A DNA stretch of 64,000 nucleotides from Doryteuthis pealeii. Taxonomy: Eukaryota > Mollusca > Cephalopoda > Myopsida > Loliginidae. A program made the position numbers and the translations under genes. Below are positions 53,240 through 61,716 of this stretch, piece after piece. Below the pieces are notes generated by a model. That model was not told the origin of the DNA. It made no database searches and saw only the letters and a list, made by a program, of their open reading frames with translations. How positions within the stretch are numbered: position 1 is the stretch's first letter; every line of letters starts with the position of its first letter. The stretch is taken from the NCBI GenBank assembly GCA_023376005.1, contig CM042181.1, forward strand, positions 18,105,228 to 18,169,227, in the 5' to 3' direction.

Positions 53240-53930
53240 AAAAAGCCTAATGTGATCCTTGAGCTAAATGAACTCCCCAAAACAAAAACCCATCCTAGCA
53301 CCTACCAAGACAAACTCCACAATATTCTAGAACGCTACCCCAACCACCTCCACATCTTTACAGATGGCTCTAAAGACTATGACAAAACAGCATGTGCAGC
53401 TATTTTAAATGAAAAAAATTTAAGAAAAGCTCTTCCAAATGAAAGTTCCATTTTTTCAGCTGAAACCCGTGCAATAGATCTAGCACTTGACATCATCTCT
53501 GAAAATAACTACAAAAAATATATCATCTTCTCAGACTCGCTCTCTGTCCTACTATCATTAAGAAATTAAAAAAAACTGGAAGACCCTCTCATCATTAAGC
53601 TCCTGAATAGATTAGACTTGATGTCTAACTCTAAGGAGATTATGATATGCTGGATCCCAAGCCACATAGGGGTAAGGGGGAATGAAAAAGCTGACTCTGC
53701 AGCTAAATCGGCTCTAGATTTGATCCCCGACAAGTTCAAGATACCATATACTGATTTGAAACCTAAAATTAATAGATTCGTTCATACAAAATGGCAACAA
53801 CACTGGAATAACAACACCCACAATAAACTCTTCCTAATCAAACCCACTTTGGGTAGGCTGGAGATCAACTTTAAGAAAGTCTAGAAAGGAACAAGTCATT
53901 GTGTCCCGATTACGCTGGATAAATTTTGTT
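53240..53930 (+). pseudogene. LINE ribonuclease H domain, broken
   Basis: Reads LHIFTDGSKDYDKTACAAIL (first catalytic Asp), SSIFSAETRAIDLALDIISE (catalytic Glu), KYIIFSDSLSVLLSLRN (second Asp), stop at 53567, then ICWIPSHIGVRGNEKADSAA (His and last Asp) and KWQQHWNNNTHNKLF. A shifted frame after 53880 gives KEQVIVSRLR, the start of the jockey-type tail. RNase H removes RNA from the hybrid during LINE copying in jockey/I-type elements. One stop and one frameshift inactivate it. All four catalytic positions remain. Confidence 0.9.
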
Positions 53931-53934
53931 TAAA

Positions 53935-54297
53935 AGCTGTATTTTTATTATTCAGTGTAGTGTATTATCTATTTAATAAATAAAACACTGAATAATAATT
54001 TTTAAAAAAACACCCTTCCTTTTATCTTAATAAATTTTATTACGATAAAAAGGAAGAGTATTTTTTTTATTATCATTCAGTGTTTTATTTATCAAAATAA
54101 AAGGAAGATTTTTTCATCATCTTCACTCTACAAATTTATCTATTAAAATAAAAAGAAGAATTAAAAAAATATATTTTGGCATTGTTGTTTTTTATTACTT
54201 TAATTGATTTATTAATTTTACTTGGATACTACCCCTCTAACATTGAATTTTAACTCCCACTCCCCTCAGGCTATATTTTTCAAAAGTTTACTTTTAC
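53935..54297. repeat. AT-rich fold-back stretch
   Basis: TTATTCAGTG...CACTGAATAA (53949-53993) and AAAAGGAAG/CTTCCTTTT repeats form several small hairpins. The stretch runs on to the Helitron end at 54327. Confidence 0.7.
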
Positions 54298-54327
54298 ACC
54301 GCCTGAAGGGCGGTTTTGTTTTACTAG
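54290..54327 (+). mobile_element. Helitron-like 3' end, fourth hairpin type
   Basis: Hairpin ACCGCC-TGAAG-GGCGGT (54298-54314) then TTTGTTTTA and CTAG (54324-54327), followed by TATATA. The 5' end is not identified. Confidence 0.6.
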
Positions 54328-54329
54328 TA

Positions 54330-54425
54330 TATATAAATACACAATATGTATTACATAGGCATGACATAACCCCAGACGGGTTGATATGCCGTTAAAATCA
54401 ATTAACAAACAACAAACAACAAACA
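54330..54425 (-). repeat. Dispersed repeat edge
   Basis: Inverse of 1560-1640: AACCCCAGACGGGTTGATAT then GCCGTTAAAATCAATTAACA and AACAACAAAC. Confidence 0.6.
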
Positions 54426-54544
54426 TTAATTGTAACTTCACCGTTTGGCATTAGCTGTGACCCGTCTGTTTACAGATTAGAGTTTTCTGTTGATTGTAAA
54501 AACATACCGCCTTAAAGTATGTAGCAATTAATTGTTCATCTTAG

Positions 54545-54690
54545 ACTAACGGCCCGCTGATAGCCGCAAGGGTAAGGAACTTGGTAGATGAAAATTCTGT
54601 CGGGTTTCGATCCCGGATAGAGGTAGCTGTTAAAAGCTCGAGCCGCACTGATGAGAAGTAAACTTCGAAACACGTGTCTGTGGATGACTG
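54545..54690 (+). mobile_element. Hammerhead-bearing SINE-like element B, copy 3
   Basis: GATAGCCGCAAGGGTAAGG (A-box-like), GGGTTTCGATCCCGGAT (strong B-box), GAGGTAGCTGTTAAAAGC, then the hammerhead. Ends in (TA)n at 54690. Confidence 0.78.
54643..54683 (+). ncRNA. Hammerhead ribozyme motif, type B, copy 3
   Basis: CCGCA-CUGAUGA-GAAG-UAAA-CUUC-GAAA-CACGUGU-C-UGUGG. Stem II is GAAG/CUUC where copy 1 has GAGG/CCUC, a compensatory change; stem I CCGCA/UGUGG pairs fully with one G-U. Core intact, cleavage triplet GUC. Confidence 0.8.
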
Positions 54691-54712
54691 ATATATATAT
54701 ATATATATATAT

Positions 54713-54915
54713 ATGTAATATAAAGATTTTGAAGGCAATTTACAATGCAATATGTGTTGAATTTATTTAACTTTTTTTTTTTTTCAAAACTAAATATTTT
54801 CGGAAGTAAAATTCCATTTACTTCCGAAAATATTTAGTTTTGAAAAAAAAAAAAAAAGTTAAATAAATTCAACACATATTGCATTGTAAATTGCCTTCAA
54901 AATCTTTATATTACA
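54713..54915. repeat. Almost perfect palindrome, arms about 98 bp
   Basis: Left arm TGTAATATAAAGATTTTGAA through TTTATTTAAC and a T run to TTACTTCC-like end; the right arm is its complement ending AATCTTTATATTACA. Centre near 54815 (GGAAGTAAAATTCCATTTACTTCC). Flanked by (TA)n arrays at 54690 and 54954. Confidence 0.92.
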
Positions 54916-54953
54916 CATACACACAATGCTTCAATGATACTATAAAGAAAACA

Positions 54954-54966
54954 ACTATATATATAT

Positions 54967-55011
<45 letters not shown>
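54954..55011. repeat. (TA)n microsatellite
   Basis: TA array with one AAT break. From 55012 to 55294 is AT-rich with no gene. Confidence 0.95.
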
Positions 55012-55014
<3 letters not shown>

Positions 55015-55294
55015 GCTGCAATGAATGTAATACCCCATTTTAGTGAAAAATAAATAATAATTAACTAAGCTTGATCTAAGAAATTGACACCATTTAAGAC
55101 TCTCCATGAAAATTTCAAAGTATTGACTATGGGAAATAACTCTGTTTTAAATTAAACGGATTTACCTCCCTTGAGTCTATGCAGCCTGCTGTTGAGTTAA
55201 AATCTTTATTTTTAATTTTCTATCAGTTTTTATTTGTAGTTTAAATATAGAAAAGAAAAGTAGAAAACTCGTTTACATTAATAAGAAAAGGGGA

Positions 55295-55660
55295 AAAAGT
55301 GAAACCGAAAGTGAGCGAATATTTTATATCTATTAGACCAGAAATGAGTTGTTGGAATCCTTCCATCTACGAGAGACGATGGATAGTGTCCATTTTTAAA
55401 CTACGTAGCCTGAGCGGTTTGGTATGGAGGATGAGCTGTTGCCCAGACAGCAAATCCCCCTTCTCCACACTCCCGCTGTGATCCAAAGGAAAGGTAAAAA
55501 GCCAATCCAGTTTGGCAGCGGTAGTGTCGCAGGAGTTGCTGGGTAGCACTGGACTTCACACCACCTTTAGGGACTCCGGCTCCGGATTTGTTTTTCGGGG
55601 ATTTACTCCCATAATCCAAGTTTGTAGGGAGTTGGTAATCCTGTTGTATACCTTCTTTCT
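55295..55660. other. Unassigned, GC-richer block
   Basis: Overlapping short open frames on both strands, none recognisable. Could be a decayed transposon gene; no motif supports a call. Confidence 0.3.
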
Positions 55661-55667
55661 TTGCTTT

Positions 55668-55880
55668 CTCACTTCTATTCTTCTAACGTCTCCTGCCTCA
55701 AAAACCGCTACCTGGTGACTATCAAAATAACAACCCCAGCTCGTCGTAATTCTTGTTTATTTATCGTAATTTGTCGTAATTCTTGTTTAGATATGAAGAT
55801 GGATATATTTTGAATAGACTTGATAGATAGATAGATAAACAAACAAAATAATATAGATAGATATGAACAAATGGAGATAA

Positions 55881-55911
<31 letters not shown>

Positions 55912-56179
55912 TTTTCGACAAGTAAATGTATTTGGGGGAGTCGCTTCTTTTTTTGTCGTAATTCTTGTTTATTTAAACTAAAAACAAGACATTAAACAAA
56001 CATGAATAAAAAAAAAAATCTTAGTATTTAAAGTAATATAAATAAATATGAACAAATTGAGATAGATAGATATGAAGATGGATAGTTTTGAATAGACTGA
56101 ACTGGGTCGTTATTTTAATAGTCAACGGGTAGCAATTTTTGAGGCAGGAGACCGGGACGCACTTCCTCATAAATTACCT
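55668..56179. mobile_element. Second copy of the TIR element with GATA repeats
   Basis: The right end CTTCCTCATAAATTACC (56163-56179) and subterminal block are the same as in 19236-19737; the left end lacks the first 25 bp (begins at GTCTCCTGCCTC). Inner sequences CTATCAAAATAACAACCCC (left) and GTTATTTTAATAGTCAACGG (right) show the TIRs extend to about 80 bp. GATA runs at 55824-55910. Confidence 0.75.
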
Positions 56180-56930
56180 AACTTTTTCATGAACACTGAT
56201 ACGAAATAGTCAACACCCTCTCGACTAGAATATACCGACTGCACCTCTGCAGGGGTGTTAGATCCATGACATGCAACACTTCACATCGGACCTAACTTGG
56301 GCTAGACGCATAAGTGTTGCATACCTCTTTCTTTACTTACTTCTATTCTTCTTCTAGCGTCTGGACTTTGTCTTGGGGACTTTGTGTCTGGTCTTCCATT
56401 GGGGATTTCTCTTTATCAGAAGCCCTGTGTCATTGGTAGTTTTTAGATAATAACACAAGACTTCGATTTAACTTAGATCATATTTTATTCTGAAATCCCA
56501 CCAGACTACCTGAGCAGATTGAGTCAGCCGTGTGCATCACACGACTTACCACCATCGTGGTTTTGGCCGATCTGACTAAAACTCTCTCTAATCTAAACCG
56601 GAAGAGGGTCTTCTCCACCGATTCTCACGGTATCCACCGGAAGGATCGGGATAAGGTCAAGCCTTGTCATTTAATCCTTCAAGGCCTTGGGCTGCAACTT
56701 ATAACAGCCATTTTGGTTTCTACACTACTGTACATAAGTATTAGGAATCTAATAATTATGTAACAATCCTAGTGGGTTTTCTTTGGTGTTAATCCAAAAG
56801 ATAGGTCTTCCTGGCAGAAATATTGACTAGCAACAGAGTTAAGATTGTAAACAATCTTAAATGCTATCTATCTATCCATCTTCAAAGATCCGTTTGCATT
56901 TTTTTACGAAAGGGCGTGGCAAAAATTAAA
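56180..56930. other. No gene recognised
   Basis: Holds an inverted piece of the dispersed repeat (TGCACCTCTGCAGGGGTGTT near 56240) and an open frame of 77 codons (56530-56763) with no known motif and no splice or codon support. Confidence 0.35.
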
Positions 56931-56950
56931 GAGGGTGATATTTTTGCTAG
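56900..56950 (+). mobile_element. Helitron-like 3' end
   Basis: Ends TATTTTTGCTAG (CTAG 56947-56950) before TATATAG. Its hairpin is unclear, so this is a weaker call. Confidence 0.4.
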
Positions 56951-57019
56951 TATATAGAATAAAATTGCCAATTGTTACATACCACATGAGGTGCCCCGTA
57001 ACCTGCAGAATAAACAATT

Positions 57020-57073
57020 TTTGTTTTGTTTTCTTTCTTTCTCTTCCTCTTTCTCCTCTTTTCTCTCTTCCCC

Positions 57074-57108
<35 letters not shown>

Positions 57109-57240
57109 TGCTATATCTCTCCCCGATGTCCCCCTTCTCTCATATATTCTTCAGGGAGTATCTTGATTTTATATGAAGAAATTCATAAGGAAATATACAA
57201 GAAATATATCTTCTTTCTTCCTTCCTTTTCTTTCTCAAAT

Positions 57241-57283
<43 letters not shown>

Positions 57284-57305
57284 ATCTATCTATCTCTTTC
57301 TTTAT
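57020..57305. repeat. (CT)n-rich tracts
   Basis: TTTCTCCT and CT arrays at about 57040-57112 and 57246-57300. 57306-57520 has a 61-codon frame with no recognisable motif. Confidence 0.9.
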
Positions 57306-57534
57306 GATCTAAGAACAGTTGTAAACAATCTTAAATGCTTCCTGTCCTCGTCTCTCCAAAGGTTAATCAACAATTCTCAGCCTCACCTTCTTGCAGAAAA
57401 GACAACTGTAACGACGTGTATAAAAGGAAAGAGACAGTTGATGCTGGTTTTTTAAACAAAGATGAACACAAGCAAATAGCGAGCATAGAGAAACAGGATG
57501 TTACACATCACACCATGTAAACCCCCCACCCCTC

Positions 57535-58135
57535 GTGATGGGGTCCAGTGACTTCGGCCCTGCATCTTTACAAATTAATAGCGTTGATCCCAGGGGGCCA
57601 TCCTCCCAGGCAACACCTGCCCTCTTGATTTAAAGGGCTGGGTTTATTGCCCAGTGCCTGAGGTGCCCCCCTTGAGGGATCAACGCAATTTTTCACCCGC
57701 CACCCATGAGCTTCGGTTTGTGGGTGTATGCCATGTTAATATTGTAGAATACTGTTAATTGTTATTCTGTGTTACTTTCACCCTTAGCCGGGATTGAACC
57801 TGCAGTCTGGAAATGACTGTTACAGATTGTTAACTATTGGACAGTGGAACAGTCAAACACCTCCTCAGCTTAATGGACTCTTCCTGGCAGGAGTGGCAGT
57901 AATTATTTAAGCTGTTATAGTGGGTTCATTGGAGAACTAGTAACTTCATGGTTAGGCTTGGCCAGTCACATTGCTCAAACCAATTGTTGACTGTCTAACT
58001 GACTTACTTCAATATGGCGCTGCGAACAGGATGAACCTGTGAGGGAATATCCCATTGGATTTCGAATCCAATGGGATATTCCCTCATAGGCCTTGTGCCT
58101 AACGTGTACAAGTGGGGTACGAGGTAAATACAATG
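57535..58135. repeat. Interrupted copy of the 290-bp repeat
   Basis: 57535-57740 matches the first 230 bp of the units at 36501/36791 (GACTTCGGCCCT, CATGAGCTTCGG). The remaining end (GGCCTTGTGCC...AAATACAATG) is at 58087-58131. The roughly 346 bp between them is an insert with a B-box-like CGGGATTGAACCTGCAG (minus, 57792) and a terminal palindrome. Confidence 0.75.
58042..58086. repeat. Perfect palindrome, 20-bp arms
   Basis: GAGGGAATATCCCATTGGAT-TTCGA-complement. It forms the right end of the 346-bp insert. Confidence 0.92.
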
Positions 58136-58278
58136 TTACACATCACACCAGATGCGTTGTATTAAATCTGTGTAATGTTACGCATCATATCAGATATGTA
58201 AATTTGATTCCATTTGAGACATATGAATTCGGAGTCGAATTGACTCAAAATAATGATTAAAAGACAACAATTCAAAAT

Positions 58279-58284
58279 TTTATT
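58279..58284 (-). promoter_or_regulatory. Possible polyadenylation signal of the minus-strand gene
   Basis: AATAAA on the minus strand about 58 nt after the stop codon at 58342. The area is A/T-rich, so chance is likely. Confidence 0.4.
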
Positions 58285-58341
58285 TTTTTATTTTTTTTAT
58301 TTAAAAATCAGTGAGTGAGCGGGTGGGTTAGATGTGTGCGT

Positions 58342-58426
58342 TTAAAAATCCACCGAAGAAATCAGAAGAGTTTTACTTTCAATAATGTCTTTGAGCCATT
58401 CTTCACGGAATCGGCTTTCTCCAGGT
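58342..58426 (-). CDS. Terminal exon of an unrecognised gene
   Basis: Minus strand: pyrimidine tract and acceptor TTCCTCAG|ACCTGG at 58426; stop TAA at 58342-58344. With AG from the upstream exon it reads (R)PGESRFREEWLKDIIESK TLLISSVDF. The upstream exon at 61508-61456 supplies the matching phase. I do not recognise the protein. A second frame is also open through both exons, but it looks less protein-like. Confidence 0.5.
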
Positions 58427-58436
58427 CTGAGGAAGA

Positions 58437-58600
58437 AAAAAAAAAAGAGAAAAAAAAATTGATTTTAATCTGTTGAACATATGAAACTTTTCCTTTTTGT
58501 TCGAATGGGGGTCTGGAATTATTTGACATTTATATGCCAATATCGTATCATGATAGTGATTATATGTATATCTGTAACTGAAACTATGTCACCTCTGATG
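58437..58600. other. Intron sequence, nothing recognised
   Basis: A-rich pyrimidine tract (in gene sense) next to the acceptor, then unremarkable AT-rich DNA. Confidence 0.4.
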
Positions 58601-58910
58601 TCACAATTTACAGTTCTAAATGATAATCATGTCTAGGTTGCAGGTTCAATCCTGGCCAAGGGTAATAATATCATAGAATACTTAACATAGGTTAACATTT
58701 TTACTCAGTTATAGTTAATGGAATGAGAACAGTCTACCTCCTTGTATTGAATAAAGGGTTTGGTTTGAAGTTCTGTGAAGGGTCCCAAGTTTGACAAAAA
58801 GGTTCCACTTTTCACCCTCTGTTTACATTTTGTCCTGGGTATAATGATAACTCTTAACATCCTGTTGAGAATTTTCTAAGTCCAGAGCCCCATTCCTATA
58901 AGATTACTCA
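58600..58910 (+). mobile_element. SINE-like element whose end matches the 127-bp satellite
   Basis: GTCTAGGTTGCAGGTTCAAT and CCTGG give a B-box; the body ends AACATCCTGTTGAGAATT and CCAGAGCCCCATTCCTATAAG, the same words that begin the array at 61717. Confidence 0.6.
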
Positions 58911-59019
58911 CCCACTTCAGCATGCTACCAGAGCCTTAAATAATCTACAATTAAGGACTTCAACTGTGGATTAATAAGCTGATTAATATTCGGACTGATC
59001 TTACTGTGTTTGGCTATAC

Positions 59020-61245
59020 CGCATTTGACCCTCCTCTTTTTCTTGTATGTTGTCTTGTTAATTGTTTTGTAACTTATTGTTCTGTGTTTTGTATGTATCC
59101 ATTAGCACCGGATACTGGTGTTGAATAAATATATTAAGCACTCAATTTGACCCTCCTCTATTCTTGTAAGTTAATTGTTTTGTAACTTATTGTTCTGTGT
59201 TTTGTATGTATCCATTAGCACCGGATACTGGTGTTGAATAAATATATTAAGCACTCAATTTGACCCTCCTCTATTTCTTGTAAGTTAATTGTTTTGTAAC
59301 TTATTGTTCTGTGTTTTGTATGTATCCATTAGCACCGGATACTGGTGTTGAATAAATATATTAAGCACTCAATTTGACCCTCCTCTATTTCTTGTAAGTT
59401 AATTGTTTTGTAACTTATTGTTCTGTGTTTTGTATGTATCCATTAGCACCGGATACTGGTGTTGAATAAATATATTAAGCACTCAATTTGACCCTCCTCT
59501 ATTTCTTGTAAGTTAATTGTTTTGTAACTTATTGTTCTGTTTTTGTATGTATCCATTAGCACCGGATACTGGTGTTGAATAAATATATTAAGCACTCAAT
59601 TTGACCCTCCTCTATTTCTTGTAAGTTAATTGTTTTGTAACTTATTGTTCTGTGTTTTGTATGTATCCATTAGCACCGGATACTGGTGTTGAATAAATAT
59701 ATTAAGCACTCAATTTGACCCTCCTCTATTTCTTGTAAGTTAATTGTTTTGTAACTTATTGTTCTGTGTTTTGTATGTATCCATTAGCACCGGATACTGC
59801 TGTTGAATAAATATATTAAGCACTCAATTTGACCCTCCTCTATTTCTTCTAAGTTGTCTTGTTAATTGTTTTGTAACTTATTGTTCAATGTTTTGTATGT
59901 ATCCATTAGCACCGGATACTGCTGTTGAATAAATATATTAAGCACTCAATTTGACCCTCCTCTATTTCTTGTAAGTTAATTGTTTTGTAACTTATTTTCT
60001 GTGTTTTGTATGTATCCATTAGCACCGGATACTGGTGTTGAATAAATATATTAAGCACTCAATTTGACCCTCCTCTATTTCTTGTACATTGTCTTGTTAA
60101 TTGTTTTGTAACTTATTGTTCTGTGTTTTGTATGTATCCATTAGCACCGGATACTGCTGTTGAATAAATATATTAAGCACTCAATTTGACCCTCCTCTAT
60201 TTCTTGTAAGTTAATTGTTTTGTAACTTATTTTCTGTGTTTTGTATGTATCCATTAGCACCGGATACTGGTGTTGAATAAATATATTAAGCACTCAATTT
60301 GACCCTCCTCTATTTCTTGTAAGTTAATTGTTTTGTAACTTATTGTTCTGTGTTTTGTATGTATCCATTAGCACCGGATACTGCTGTTGAATAAATATAT
60401 TAAGCACTCAATTTGACCCTCCTCTATTTCTTCTAAGTTGTCTTGTTAATTGTTTTGTAACTTATTGTTCAATGTTTTGTATGTATCCATTAGCACCGGA
60501 TACTGCTGTTGAATAAATATATTAAGCACTCAATTTGACCCTCCTCTATTTCTTGTAAGTTAATTGTTTTGTAACTTATTGTTCAATGTTTTGTATGTAT
60601 CCATTAGCACCGGATACTGCTGTTGAATAAATGTATTAAGCACTCAATTTGACCCTCCTCTATTTCTTCTAAGTTGTCTTGTTAATTGTTTTGTAACTTA
60701 TTGTTCTGTGTTTTGTATGTATCCATTAGCACCGGATACTGGTGTTGAATAAATATATTAAGCACTCAATTTGACCCTCCTCTATTTCTTGTAAGTTAAT
60801 TGTTTTGTAACTTATTGTTCAATGTTTTGTATGTATCCATTAGCACCGGATACTGCTGTTGAATAAATGTATTAAGCACTCAATTTGACCCCCTCTATTT
60901 CTTGTACATTGTCTTGTTAATTGTTTTGTAACTTATTGTTCTGTGTTTTGTATGTATCCATTAGCACCGGATACTGGTGTTGAATAAATATATTAAGCAC
61001 TCAATTTGACCCTCCTCTATTTCTTGTAAGTTAATTGTTTTGTAACTTATTGTTCAATGTTTTGTATGTATCCATTAGCACCGGATACTGCTGTTGAATA
61101 AATGTATTAAGCACTCAATTTGACCCTCCTCTATTTCTTCTAAGTTGTCTTGTTAATTGTTTTGTAACTTATTGTTCTGTGTTTTGTATGTATCCATTAG
61201 TGCCAGATACTAGTGCTGAATAAATAAACTAAGCACTCAATTCTT
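59020..61245. repeat. Minisatellite, 109-120-bp units, about 20 copies
   Basis: Unit: CACTCAATTTGACCCTCCTC, TTGTTTTGTAACTTATTG, TATGTATCCATTAGCACCGG, ATACTG(G/C)TGTTGAATAAA. Two length classes: short with GTAAGTTAATTG, long with TCTAAGTTGTCTTGTTAATTG or GTACATTGTCTTG. The first seven or so are uniform short units; after 59830 long and short alternate irregularly. Lies in the intron between the two exons at 61456 and 58426. Confidence 0.96.
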
Positions 61246-61455
61246 TCTGTGTATCATTCCACCTCGACAATACAACAGTTCCCAAGTTTGAGAAGGTTTC
61301 TAAGTTTGACAATAAACACCTGAAGAATGCAGGAGAGCACATCAGACGAAATGTTGTGTATATAACAATAAAGATGAGGACAATAGTCCTAAAAATCTAA
61401 ATAATACAAAGTTTTTTTTCCTAATTTCACCTGAATTTGATGTCGAGTTCCTCAC

Positions 61456-61508
61456 CTGTGAACGAGACGATTTGTTTCCATGACAAAGAAAACCTCAACA
61501 GGATAAGT
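61456..61508 (-). CDS. Internal exon of the same unrecognised gene
   Basis: Minus strand: acceptor TTTTTCCAG|ACTTATCC at 61508, donor CACAG|GTGAGG at 61456, 53 nt. Reads TYPVEVFFVMETNRLVH R, leaving AG to join the A of the last exon (Arg). Good splice sites at both ends and phase agreement with 58426 support a real exon; upstream exons would lie beyond the 127-bp array, outside this window. Confidence 0.5.
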
Positions 61509-61716
61509 CTGGAAAAATAAAAAACATTTGAAATTTAAAAAAAAAAGATTAAAAAAATGTTATTGGTTGAAATAAATATGAAAATCAAGGAATGTGATGG
61601 AGGTTGGAAGATTGTGTTGCACCAAGCGCCATTTTGTACAATGAAATCAAGGAAACTGGAAAAGTCTTGAGGAAACTGCCAATTTGATGACATGGTGCCA
61701 GGTGGTTTAACTATTA

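Noticed and set aside
56530..56763. 77-codon plus-strand frame
   Set aside because: No motif, no splice context, no repeat support; within chance for this length.
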